From assembly GCF_002234675.1 (NCBI RefSeq), contig NC_019865.2:33600112-33664111 (forward strand): a DNA stretch of 64,000 bases. Direction: 5' to 3'. Each line of letters starts with the position of its first letter. The first letter of the stretch is position 1. The translations under genes and the position numbers were made by a program. Source of the DNA: Oryzias latipes. Taxonomy: Eukaryota; Chordata; Actinopteri; Beloniformes; Adrianichthyidae. Under the pieces are notes generated by a model. It was not told the DNA's origin, did no database searches, and saw only the letters and a program-made list of their open reading frames with translations. Shown piece by piece: positions 33,610 through 44,592 of this stretch.

Positions 33610-34500
33610 AAAACTTTTTTTTCAATTTAACCTTTATTTAACCAGGAAAGTCCAATTGAGATTAAAAACCTCTTTGCCAAGGGAGTTCTGGCCAAGAAAC
33701 AGCACATTGCAATACAAAAAAATACATTAAAACAAACATCAATAAAACCACAAACATCATAAAAAGCATAAATGAGGCTTTTAAACTTCAAAAGAAAAAC
33801 ACAACTTATTACAGAAGAAAAAATCAGGTTTAAGTTTGAGTTTTTTTACAAGTTTTTCTATGTGAGGTTTAAAGGTGAGGGAGTCATGAATCCAGACACC
33901 AAGGTACATGTACTCATGAACCAACTTTATGACATTTCCATCCAAGGTGGACACCATTGGAATTGTTTCAGGGGACTTCTTTGAGTTTGAAAACAACATT
34001 AGTTTATTCTTGTCAGCATTCAGAACCAATTTTAATTGAATAAGTGAATGCTGTACAGCAACAAAAACTTTCTGCAAGGTTTCAATGGCCTGAGCAAGAG
34101 ATGATCCATAACAGTAAATAACTGAGTCATCAGCATAAAAATGTAGATTAGCGTCAGATACATTTTCACCCAAATCATAAATGTACAAAATAAATAGTAG
34201 GGGGTCCAGAACTGAGCCCTGTGGCACCCCCCTGTGGACGGTAGCAAACTTAGAACAGAGACCTTCATGTTTAATGCATTGGGTCCTGTTATTCACGTAA
34301 TTTAAGAACCATGCAACTGCATGCTCTGACAATCCAAGGCTGAGTAATCTGCTTTTTAAAACAGCAGGGTCAACGTTGTCAAAAACTTTTGACAAATCAA
34401 TAAAAAGAAATGCACAGTACAGTTTTTTTATCAAGTGCCATAATAATGTCATTTATCACCTAATAGTAGTGGTGTTGGTACCTTGCTTTTTTCTAAAACC
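33610..34500 (-). mobile_element. LINE with partial reverse transcriptase and 3' tail
   Basis: The minus-strand frame 34452-33781 (223 codons) is uninterrupted. It reads CAFLFIDLSKVFDNVDPAVL (A motif), HRGVPQGSVLDPLLFILYIYDL (B region) and HFYADDSVIYCYG (C motif, with the catalytic Asp pair), then NADKNKLMLFSN and YLGVWIHDSLTFKPHI. Downstream on the minus strand (33740-33615) lies the 3' tail containing TTTATTTAACCAGG in plus orientation. It is 5'-truncated, as LINE copies usually are. Among the LINE fragments here it is one of the better preserved. Clade is not certain (Rex1/L2-like). Confidence 0.8.
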
Positions 34501-34576
34501 CGATTGAAATATAGAAAGAATATTATTATAGTAAAGGAACTCTTTCAACTAGTCACAGACTAAATATTCCAGAATT

Positions 34577-34970
34577 TTGTTGTGTTGTGGTGTTTTATGC
34601 TGTTGTGTTGTGGTGCGTCATGCTGTTGTGTTGTGGTGTTTCATGCTGTTGTGTTGTAGTGTTTTATACTGTTGTGTAGTGGTGTTTCATGCTGTTGTGT
34701 TTTGTGTTGTGGTGTTTTATACTGTAGTGTTGTGGTGTTTCATGCTGTTGTGTTGTGGTGTTTTATACTGTAGTGTTGTGGTGTTTCATGCTGTTGTGTT
34801 GTGGTGTTTCACGCTGTTGTGTTGTGATGTTTCATGCTGTTGTGTTGTGGTGTTTCATGCTGTTGTGTTGTGATGTTTCATGCTGTTGTGTTGTGGTGTT
34901 TCATGCTGTTGTGTTGTGGTGTTTCATGCTGTTGTGTTGTGGTGTTTCATGCTGTTGTGTTTTGTGTTCC
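34577..34970 (+). repeat. 23-bp minisatellite
   Basis: About sixteen units of GTGTTGTGGTGTTTCATGCTGTT with small variants. The open frames rich in Cys and Val here are artefacts. A diverged relative is at 36015-36200. Confidence 0.95.
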
Positions 34971-34976
34971 TCTCAG

Positions 34977-35086
34977 ATTTGTCTTCATTTGCAGACACCA
35001 TCAAACATGCAGTTGAAGGACTTTGTGATTGTCCCTTGCTGGGACCCGTCTCTCTCTCCGAGTCCAGACTGAGTGGCTCTGAGTGA
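34977..35086 (+). CDS. possible terminal exon, unrecognised
   Basis: Follows TGTGTTCCTCTCAG, a fair acceptor. In phase 1 it reads LSSFADTIKHAVEGLCDC and goes on to a stop at 35084-35086; an AATAAA is at 35391. I see no upstream exon that must join it, and the minisatellite abuts the acceptor, so this may be chance. Confidence 0.2.
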
Positions 35087-35436
35087 CGTCCCGACTCCAT
35101 CTGTCTGTTATATAGTCCAACAGTTAAGATGGCTGATGGGGCGGGGGGGTCATACTGTAACACTGAAGTGTATCTGCGTCTGACTTACTGACCTAAACAA
35201 AGACAGAAGACAGACAAGACTCTGACCTGATGAATTATTTTTTTCAGAACACACTTTCAACTTTGGTTCTATTTTATAATTGTACAAACATTTTTTCTTT
35301 GATTGTATTTTATATTTTGTTCTGAATTATGACAAATCACATGAAGGAAAAGTAAACCAAAACGTCCTCTTTTTGCATCAAAGTTTAATAAAGTTTCAAC
35401 TGATAGAAAATGAATCTAAATAAAGACGCACATTAT

Positions 35437-35643
35437 CCTTGGTGCTATCTTAGATTAACCCCCCCCCTTCCATTGACGTGTTCTCCCTACCATGACAAAG
35501 GTGAATAAAGGTGGAAAGATTTCATTTAATCCATGGACACCAGTGAAGATCACAAATCATTGAAGAAAAAAGGTTCAGAGCACTGTCTAGTGGGTCTAGA
35601 TGACCCGACTCCCAATGGTAAAGTGCCTAGGATAGCACAAGGG
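35437..35643. mobile_element. MITE with CCCTTGTG ends (copy 2, inverted)
   Basis: Reverse complement of the element at 18435-18642, with the same GGGTCTAGATGACCC core and similar length. Its right edge, GCACAAGGG, is followed directly by TTAA, consistent with piggyBac-type targeting. The left edge is degraded. Confidence 0.75.
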
Positions 35644-36014
35644 TTAATGTGTTCAATGTCAAAGGAGAGAAGAGATGAAGGCTTCTTCCTTGTCAGAGTT
35701 GCTTCATAAATTAAATTGGATGACCTCATTGATTTTTCCAGCTGTGCAGTTTTATTTGGACAGTGTTTTGGTCTTCCAGCAGCAGCTTCAGTCCTGAGGT
35801 TCCATGGTTTCCTGCTGATCTCAGTCCGGAACTACAAATAGAACTGTAACGTGCTCAAGTTCCACACTAGCAGCAGCTGGAACCCAGAAGAAAATCTGTG
35901 ATGCGGTCAGTTCTGTTTCTGAAGCAATCTCTGCAGCTGATGGTGGCAGCATTTTTACCAGCTTACAGGTTGATGAATCAAACTCTACTCAGAGAGCAAC
36001 AATGATTCAAATTA

Positions 36015-36200
36015 ATGTTGTATTTGATGTTATTGATTCTTGTTGATGCGTTTTGTGTTACTCTATGTCTTGTTGTATTTCATATTGTTGTGTTTTGTGC
36101 TGGAGGGTTTCATGTTGCCGTATTCCGTGTAGGAGTTTGTGTTGTTGTGTTTCATGTTGTGTTTTGTGTTGTAGTTTTTTGTGTTGTGGGTTTTTTGTTG
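36015..36200 (+). repeat. diverged minisatellite related to 34577-34970
   Basis: Repeats of TTGTGTTTCATGTTGT-like units with many changes. No coding meaning. Confidence 0.7.
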
Positions 36201-36659
36201 ATAATTAACAAAACATGATTAGCTCGTTGTTTAAATTGATAATGAATTAAACCAAAGAGCTGGTTTTACGTAGAGCCACTCTGGTTTGCTGTAATAGCTG
36301 AGAGCAGGAAGAGCGATGACAGTTTTCATGAAGATCGTACTCTTCAGGAGGAGCGGAGAATCTTCAACTGTGGTCTGTCTGTAGAGCCGTGTTGTTTGCT
36401 GTTTTCTTTACAGCACTGGTCTAGTGCAAATTTGTAACTTTAATTAATTGATACTGTGGCGATCACAGCAGATCTTCACACTAACAGAACCAATCAATCC
36501 ATGTTGTCATGTGCAGCATTCATAAAAGTGGTGGGAGGTGAGAGTGTTTCCAGACAGACTTCTAAAAGCAGGAGCAACCAAAGGGCTGAACATAAAGGCC
36601 AATATAAAAAAATCACAAAACAATAAAAGAAACAATAACACAATAAAACAATAAAAACA

Positions 36660-37350
36660 TTTTAAAAGAAACGTAACAAGCTAGCCCACTAGATCTACTC
36701 GCTGGAGTTAAAAGCCTGAGTAAAAAGAAGAGTTTTTAAAAAGTGACTTAAACTACTGAGGGATCTGGCAAACCTCCCAGAAAAGGGGAGAGCTTTCCAG
36801 AATTTGGGAACTGCAGCTGAAAAGGATCTGTCTCCCCATGTCCCAAGTCCAATGGCAACAGGCAAAGGGGATGTAAAGGAGGGCCTAAAGCTTAACTCTG
36901 GGGTATTTCATGTCTGAATGGAGCCTCTGAGGGAAAAAAAACTGTCCCAGTTGGACAGAAAAACTCCTGAACAAATTGAGGGCTGTGCCCTTCACACCAA
37001 CAGACTGCTCTAGTCAGGATAATGAAATCCACCGTATCAAAAGCAGCAGTGATATCAGGAAGAATTGATACAGCAGATGACCCACAATCCTCAGCTAAAA
37101 GCAGGTCATTGTCCAACCTAAGAAGAGCTGTTTCACTGCTGTGACAGGATTTAAAACCAGACTCAAACTTCTAAAAACATCATGAAATTCTGGATGGTCC
37201 TGTAATAGAAGATAAACCACATTCTTTAAAGTTTTAGAAGGAAAAGACAACTTGGAAATGAGCCTTAAGTTTGAAAGAACATTGGGATCTAAGTTATTGT
37301 TTTCAGAGGAGATGCACCACAGCTTGTTTGAAAGCAGCTGGTACACGAGA
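36660..37350 (-). mobile_element. L2-like LINE fragment
   Basis: On the minus strand, 37346-37095 reads NLRLISKLSFPSKTLKNVVY and LLQDHPEFHDVF, and 37116-36892 reads DNDLLLAEDCGSSAVSILPD then ITAAFDTVDFIIL. This is the usual order of L2 reverse transcriptase blocks before the A motif. The two lie in different frames and the later palm motifs are missing. Sequence 36670-36870 is the L2-type 3' part (GAACTGCAGCTGAAAAGGATC). Confidence 0.75.
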
Positions 37351-37847
37351 CAACTGAAGAGTTAATAAGACCAACTGTCCAGGGGCCTACGGCATCAAAG
37401 ACCACCTTTAGGAGTCTGGAGGAATACAGTTACCTGGGCAGAAAGACCTCAGAAATCTGAGAGTGAGAGAGACAGCCTCAAAATGATCTCAAACAGAACC
37501 TCACCCTGGAGCAGCCTGGTTGTCATCTGACGTCATCATATCCAAACACAAAACAAAGAGAGCACAACAGACGACTGAAAAAATATTAAAGTGTTGAGGT
37601 GAAAAAACAAAACTTTTATTTGATTGCATCAGAAGTTATATTTGTCAGAAAATCAGTTCATCCTTTTATTTTAAAATAGTTTTTTTGGTTTTCCTTTGTT
37701 CTGCTCAAACATCCTGACTTGATAGCCTTTGAAATGTTAATGTTTCCCTAGTTTTATTATTTTCACATTGATTATTGTTTTCTTTCTATCCTTTGTTTTT
37801 TTCTTTATATTCTTCCACAAGAAACAAATGAAGTAACAGTTCCAGGA

Positions 37848-37866
37848 GGAGCCACCAGGGGTCGCT
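37848..37866 (+). promoter_or_regulatory. CTCF-like motif
   Basis: GAGCCACCAGGGGTCGCTC, one core mismatch from the consensus. No gene lies nearby, so functional meaning is unclear. Confidence 0.3.
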
Positions 37867-37869
37867 CTG

Positions 37870-39290
37870 CAGCTGTTTTTGCTCTGAGGCTTTTTGATTT
37901 CTGGGAATCATTGCGCCACAAACGCTCCTTTACCTCCACTCGGGATCTAATCAGCAGAACCTGAACTCTATCTCTGATGAAGAGAAGAGGATATGTGTAT
38001 TCCATATGTGTATCTATATGTGTATAGATACAGAAGATGTCTGACACATAATGTATAATATATCATTCTCTACTTCAGAAAAGAAAAATCAGCTCATGCA
38101 TGGTTGCTGTTTTCAATCCTGTGATTGGCACATTTCTAGTTCTGACAGGTTAAATAAGGTTTTGTCACCATAGACTTGCATTAAATTGTAAATATTTATT
38201 TTCAAAACTACCTAAAGATTTATGAAGATTCTATTGCCTAATTATAGAACCCAAGCAAGCTTACAATTAACCCGCTTTAACTTGAAATCCCCTTTTAACT
38301 GGTTAAAGAAAATTTAAAAAAAATTCAGGCTGCTACAAATGATTAATAAAGTACTGAATAATCAGAAGTTATTTGCCCAATTAGCATTTTTTGGCAACAG
38401 CAGCAGCATGTTGTATAACCATCACAGCTCATTCATTATTTATGAACTACTTAAACAATAAAACCTTAGCGTTCCAGCAGTCACACGAGTCATGACGTGC
38501 TAACGGTTACCACCGTTACATACAGCTGTCGGTGCAAGCGAAGGTGTAGCAAAAGTTTTAGAAGAAAATAAAAGCAGAAAAAACAAACAATGGCGTCAGT
38601 TGCAACATCTACTTCAGGTTTAGTCATCTACTAAAAAAATATTTTGCTTGTTGACGTCGTTGTGGCAGGTCGCACTGGAAAAGGTGCATCCATAGCTATG
38701 AGGACAAACCCTTCTCTTCATCTCGCTTCTCCTCTTCTTTTCTTGGGGCACCAAATGCTTTAGACTTTTTTTGTACATCTCCCTGGCCATTTTGGCGCTT
38801 GACAGTAGATTTCCCGCCAAACTCATCAACTAAACCAATTTTCACTTCGTTTTGTAGCCTATTTATATTGGGCCATTTAACACAAAAATGAGCAGAAAAT
38901 GATATACCTGTATTGAAATGTAGCTTATGGAATGTCCCTACCACTACTACCCCAGCCGTCCACTTAATTTAGGACAGGGTCACAGTTGAAATGATCCCTC
39001 CACCCCTTCCCTTTTACTTTACACACCTTTCCGGTGCCTTCTTAACCAACAGGAATGACTAGGGGCGCGAGACGAGCCAGGGACGAGGTCCACGTCCAGT
39101 ACAGGAGTACAGATACGCTAACTGGAATCTGGAATCACTCCCCCTCCCCCAGCGGTACCACACATGAATCGCACTGCACCAAACAGAGGTATGGAGAACT
39201 AAATGATAAATAAATGATCAAGAACAGAGGAGAGGAGAAGTGGACCATGTGCACCATACTTTCCCCAGCTTCTAATTTCTAGCAGCCTAT
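37870..39290. other. no gene seen
   Basis: Mostly AT-rich. Minus-strand frames at 38620-38944 are lysine-rich (AREMYKKSLKHLV and KKSKAFGAPRKEEEKRDEE) and may be remnants of a transposon protein, but I cannot assign them. Confidence 0.4.
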
Positions 39291-39298
39291 TAGCAAAC

Positions 39299-40445
39299 AA
39301 TAGCGGTTTTAGGCACAGGCAATACGGGCAATTGCCCAGGGTGCAAAATTAAAGGGGGGGGGGGGGGGGGGCAGCTCAGTGCTTGTAAAAAAAAAACAAT
39401 GTGCGCCACTATTGGTTTACTATCTATCTGTTGTCACAGAGTTTGTAACAGCCTGAAACTGACACCAGCGAATTGGCGCCCCCGCCCTGCAGCTGCACGC
39501 TCTCCTGTCTTTGAGAAGGTGCCGCAAATAATGTGTGTGAAGGAAAAGGGGAGGGGGGCGAAGGCTGCAAGGTGAGGACAGACCTGGATCATCTTCAAGG
39601 GGGGCAGCGGGCGAGGCTCAGTGCTTGATGAAAGAAAAAAAAACACGACTGCACCGCTATTGCTTTGTATTTTTTATCCGTGGAGTTTGGAACATCCTGA
39701 AACTAGAGATTTGGCGCCCCCTGGCGGCAGCTGCATGCACTCCTGCTGAAAATGTGTGAAGAAAAAGGGGGAGGGCTGTGGGTCGCTTCCAAATTAAGTG
39801 GCCAGGTGGGGGACAAGAGTGGGGGGTGAAATCTACTTTATAAAACTTTTTTAAAAGTCAGTCATAAAGTGACATTCTATAACCTACTGTAAATCTTAAT
39901 AGAGTTGTAAAAAATTCATGCTTTTTTTGGGTTAATTTTTGCCAGTCACTGTGGCTCAAGCAGAGAGCAGCTCTTCAAAACAAATTGATCAAGTCATACC
40001 TGAGGTCAACAATGTCTCAGGAGTGACTCACTAACCTTGCCGTTGTTAGTATCAATCATTCAGTAGGGGAGCAGATTTCATATGATGACGTTATTGACGA
40101 GTTTGCATTCAAGGAAAGCTAGAAAGGTTGGGTTTTAGTTAGTGTTTTCTGTGCTTAGTGCTGCAGTTATATTTATTTTAGCCTGTTATTAGTGTGATAA
40201 ACGATTTGTGCTTTATAATATCTATTTTTTGTTATTTATTCAATATTACGTTTGATTTAATACTTTCATACCTATCTGTACTTTTGCCATGCTTATATGG
40301 TTATTTATTTTTTATGTTCTGATAAGTGTTATAATGGTGTACAAAATTGTGGTAAATATCTTTTGTAACAAAGTTCTGTTGTGACTCTATTGGGGGGGGG
40401 TCTCGCCCGGGGTGTAATTCAGGGTAGAACTGCCACTGCTAGCAG
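39299..40445 (+). mobile_element. probable hAT-like non-autonomous element
   Basis: The start GCGGTTTTAGGCACAGGCAA and the end, read in reverse as GCAGTGGCAGTTCTACCCTG, are loosely complementary, and both borders belong to a repeat type common in fish. Inside, a block of about 180 bp is duplicated in tandem (39373-39555 and 39617-39775) with moderate divergence; the second copy carries a CTCF-like site on the minus strand (39711-39731). No transposase. Confidence 0.45.
39711..39731 (-). promoter_or_regulatory. CTCF-like motif in a repeat
   Basis: The reverse complement reads TGCCGCCAGGGGGCGCCAA, essentially the full consensus. It lies in the second internal duplicate of the 39299-40445 element. 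Confidence 0.5.
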
Positions 40446-40589
40446 CTATTTTTTTTGTTACTGAAATTGAATATAAAAATGTAAATAGTAAGTTGCATGC
40501 ACTATGGTACTTTAAGCAGATGGTAATAATAACATTAATGGGGAATGACCCAGTTTATGACACAATCTTCCCTCTGCAGAGAAATATGT

Positions 40590-41105
40590 TGTCAGAAGTC
40601 AGAGCTCTTTCTCCCCCTCTGCTCCCCAGCGGGAACCATCTCTTATTCTAATCACACCTAATCTCCCTGCACCCCCCGGCACACACTTCCTGCAAGCCAC
40701 ACACCTGACTCTCATTCACCTAATCAAGCACATCATACTTTGCCTTGCACTGAGCCTCATTCAGTGTGTAGTATTTTTTGTGCCACTCTGCCTTCATTAC
40801 TGAGTGTTATATTTGGACCTGATCTTCTGTTTCTGACTGTTTGCTGCCGCCTGCCCCGACACTCGCTTGGATCCTGATTACTCCTATTTCTCCTTTTATG
40901 CTCCAATGCTTGTTATCTACCCCTGCCTGCTTGACCCTGATTTAGCTTAGTTGGCTTTTAGCTGAGCTAATAAACTTGCTGCATTTGGATCCAGCCGTCT
41001 GCCTGTTCATCTGACAGAAAACTTTGCCCAACATGGAGACAGCAGCAGGAATTCCTAGCCCGATAAACCTGACTGGATTTGCTACTTGTTGCAGCCTAAG
41101 TCAGG
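40590..41105 (+). mobile_element. Ty3/gypsy LTR with start of gag
   Basis: The LTR runs from TGTCAGAAGTC (40590) to CATCTGACA (41016), 427 bp, with AATAAA at about 40969. It is followed by GAAAACTTTGCCCAACATGGAG, where an ATG opens a short gag-like frame (METAAGIPSPINLTGF). After about 90 bases the element ends and a LINE tail begins. It is therefore a truncated gypsy element, not a simple solo LTR. Confidence 0.65.
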
Positions 41106-41109
41106 ATAA

Positions 41110-41925
41110 AAGGTTCAACAATTACATTTACAACATAATACAATAACACAATATTTGTGAAAAAGATATTTACAAAGGTTATTTACAATAAAACACGAGT
41201 CTAAAGAACCCAAGAAAAACAATAATGTCACAAATGTCTGCAGGACTGGTTTGTTTTCAGCCATTGTTTAAGAGCTGTTTTGAAGGTAGGATAGTTTTTA
41301 CAGTTTCTAATGTGCTGTGGCAGCGTATTCCATAACTGTGTTCCTCTGATTGACACCACTGTTTGGCTGAATTTTGTACTGCGCCTTTGTACGTTACAGT
41401 CCCCTCGAGTTAAAGCGCTAGTGCCTATTCCAACATTTGTTTTCTTTACCTATAAAATTTAATAAGGGGGGAGGGGTCAGCCCATTCAAAACTTTAAAAA
41501 TGAGACAGGCATCTTGGACATTTTGTAACATTTTAAAAACCATTAAGCTATACTTAGAATGTCACAGTAATGAGAACGCAGAGGCTTTTTGTCTAAAACG
41601 TTCAGTGTTCTCGTAATCCTTGTGCTATCCTAGGCACTTTAAGATTGGGAGTTGGGTCATCTAGACCCACTAGACAGTGCTCTGAACCTTTTTGATGATG
41701 ACTGTGAATTATCAATTTGTACAGCTTGTTTTCTGTCACGGAGATATGATTTCATCCAGCAGAGTGCACTGTTCAAGAAATTAGAATAAGTTAACTTTGC
41801 TGGGAGAACATCATGATTAATAGTGTGGAAGTCGCATTTCAGATCAAGGAAAACATTATCCCCAAATCCTCCCTTGTCAAGCAGCTGTTTCACATTTTGT
41901 AGGAAGGAGCTTGTTCCTGAGCTGC
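41110..41925 (-). mobile_element. LINE 3' part with reverse transcriptase fragment and MITE copy 3
   Basis: On the minus strand, 41893-41700 reads FLDLKCDFHTINHDVLPAKL and CWMKSYLRDRKQAVQI, a decayed A-motif region. 41600-41110 is the LINE 3' part (CATTGTTTAAGAGCTGTTTT and the CAGCGTATTCCATAACTG block on the plus strand). A truncated copy of the CCCTTGTG MITE sits at 41617-41693. The left (5') end joins an R4-like LINE at about 41926. Confidence 0.65.
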
Positions 41926-42432
41926 CAGGATGAGTGCTTCAGTGCTGTCCTGTAGGCCAGCCCTTTCTAGCCATTGGTAGGACTTCTTGATATCAGCCAT
42001 TTCAGTTATGGTCCGGTGGTACATCCCATGCAGGGGTTTGTCCTCCCATGAGGATCTGTCCTCCAGCACTGTATCCTCTGCTCTCCATTGTCTGAGACAT
42101 TCACTGAGCACACTGTCAGTTGGGGCTTTGAGCTTGATGTATTCATGCATCTTGGATGTTTCATCCTGGATAGTGGCTTCAACACTCACTAGTCCTCGGC
42201 CTCCTTCCTTGTGGCTAGCATACAGTCTCAGGGTGCTGGATTTGGGATGGAACCCTCCATGCATGGTGAGGAGCTTTTGTGTCTTAACCTCCGTGGTCTG
42301 TATATCTTCCTTTGGCCATCTTATTATTCCTGCAGGGTATCTGATAACTGGCAGTGCGTAGCTGTTTATTGCCCAGGTCTTATTTTTGCCATTGAGCTGG
42401 CTTCTCTGGACTTGCCTTACTCGTTGGAAGTC

Positions 42433-43404
42433 TTAAGCTGTTGCAGCTTTCCTTGTTGCCTGCTCCAGGTTGCCATTTGCCTGGGGAATTCCAAGGTACT
42501 TGTAACTGTCCTCAATGTCTGCTATTGTTCCTTCTGGGAGTGAGACCCCTCCTGTGTGGACTACCTTGCCTCTCTTTGTCACCATCCGGCTGCATTTCTC
42601 AAGCCCGAATGACATCCCAATGTCAGTGCTGTAGATCCTGGTGGTGTGGATCAGGGAGTCAATGTCACGCTCGCTCTTAGCATATAGCTTGATGTCATCC
42701 ATGTAGAGGAGGTGACTGATGTTGGCCCCATTTCTGTGTCGGTATCCATAGCCAGTCTTGTTGATTATTTGGCTGAAGGGGTTCAGACCTATGCAGAACA
42801 GCAGTGGAGACAGAGCATCACCTTGGTATATCCCACATTTGATGGACACTTGTGCAAGTGGCTTGCCATTGGCTTCCAGGGTGGTTTTCCACAGCTTCAT
42901 CGAATTTCCTATGAAGGCTCTTAAAGTCCTGTTGATGTTGTACAGCTCCAAGCATTCAGTGATCCATGTTTGTGGCATTGAGTCATAGGCTTTTTTGTAA
43001 TCAATCCAGGCTGTGCACAGGTTGGTGTGTCGTGACTTGCAGTCTTGAGCGACTGTTCTGTCAACCAGGAGTTGGTGTTTGGCTCCTCTGGAGTCTCTAC
43101 CAATGCCCTTCTGTGTGTTACTCATGTATTGATCCATGTGCCTATTTATCTTGGTTGCAATGATGCCTGACATGAGCTTCCATGTTGCGGAGAGACAGGT
43201 TATTGGCCGGTAGTTGGATGGGACTGCACCCTTTGAGGGATCCTTCTGGATTAGGATCATTCCCCTTTCCGTTAGCCATTCGGGGTGAGTCCCATCTCTT
43301 AGCAGCTGGTTCATTTGTGCTGCCAGGCGCTCGTGGAGTGCGGTGAGTTTCTTTAGCCAGTAGGCATGTATCATGTCAGGGCCCGGTGCTGTCCAGTTCT
43401 TCAT
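42433..43404 (-). pseudogene. reverse transcriptase core of the R4/Dong-like LINE
   Basis: A 323-codon open frame with all palm motifs and the catalytic Asp pair in YMDD. It begins MKNWTAPGPDMIHAYWLKKL, the N-terminal finger block, and ends within the thumb (YKYLGIPQANGNLEQATRK). It is the longest open frame of the window and has clear codon bias, but it is cut from its neighbours by stops on both sides, so the element cannot be autonomous. Confidence 0.8.
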
Positions 43405-44011
43405 ACCTTAGACTCTTTCTTGGATGTGTGCCACTGTGATCGTTACTGTATTCTGTTCAGGGAGGTTGCTATGTTCTTTTCTCAGAGAGACCAGCCACTG
43501 GGCATTGATGTTATGTGCTGTCTCTTTCTCCCATATACTTTTTCAGTACTGTTCAGTTTCTAGCCTTGGTGGGTCTTCTCGGCTGTTTTGACCCTGCCAC
43601 TGAGCGTACACTTTTGCAGGTTGAGTTGCGAACAGCCTGTTTATCCGTCTGGCTTCATTGTCTCTTGTGTCCCTCTTTAGGCAGCTGCACAAGGCTAGTG
43701 GCCTTTGTTTGGCAGTTTCCAGTGCTTCAGGTATGGGCATCTGGCTGTACCTCTTAGGTACTTGCTTTCTCATTATACCTCTTTGAGCCTCTGTCAGCTT
43801 ACTCACATCCCTCTGAGTTGCCTTGATTTTGGCCTCTTACCGTTGCTTCCATGGTGGGTATTGTTTTCTCCCAATGGTTGCTCTTATAGCCAAGCATCTC
43901 AAGGATCACTGCTGCTGAAGTGTAAACCAGTTCATTGGTTTTTGTGATTGTTGTGGTAGGAATTGCCCTCAATGCTTCATTCACAGTTTCCAGAAGACTT
44001 TCAGGCAGTAC

Positions 44012-44592
44012 TGTCATGGTGCCTCGGTCTGACTCCTCCCCCTCCCAGCTCTGCTCTGCTCCTGACTCTCAGCTGCATCCTATCTTCTCATCAAGCCTCT
44101 GCTCTTCATAAGGAGACCCAACTCCAGCATTCATCGCCAGTCCGTTAACCCTGATGGTGCTTAGTCACGTTGTGATTCACGTCTGGCTCCCTTAGTCTTG
44201 TGCCTCGCTAATTGAACCTTGTTTCCTCTGCCTCAGGTTAATCTCAAGCCACGTGAGTCCTGAGTCATCACCACCTCGAGCAGCAGGTGTCTCTATCTCC
44301 AGGCCGACGCCTTCCTTCCTCAAGATCCACAGTCTCAGCGCTCCGCAAGAACTCCAGCCACGCCACTCGTCAAGAGCTCCAGGCACGCCACTCGCCAAGA
44401 ACTCCAGCCTCGCCTCCCTCAAGAGCCTATGCCACGCTCCTCGTCAGTTACACCAGCCACCCTCCACATCTACTGTCACGTCTGCTCACTGCCCTGTCTG
44501 GATCAGTAAAATAAATCCTTCTTACCAACCTTTTACCTGTTTTTCCTTCTGGGTTCCAGCACTTGGGTCCGCTTCGTGTTCTGATCATGACA
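44012..44592 (+). mobile_element. solo Ty3/gypsy LTR nested in the R4-like LINE
   Basis: 581 bp from TGTCATGGTGCC to GATCATGACA, with AATAAA near 44510. Flanked by AGTAC (44007-44011) and GGTAC (44593-44597), a 4- or 5-base target duplication. The LINE frame continues on both sides. Its 3' part (TTCTGGGTTCCAGCACTTGG) is shared with the LTRs at 50.5 and 55.1 kb, so it belongs to a related Sushi-like family. Confidence 0.85.

Noticed and set aside
34577..35016. Cys/Val-rich frames suggesting a membrane or metal-binding peptide
   Set aside because: Translation of the 23-bp minisatellite in three frames.
40990..41030. Self-priming site for the 40.6-kb gypsy LTR, like that of the 50.5-kb element
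   Set aside because: The bases after the LTR (GAAAACTTTGCC) have no complementary stretch in the LTR that I can find.
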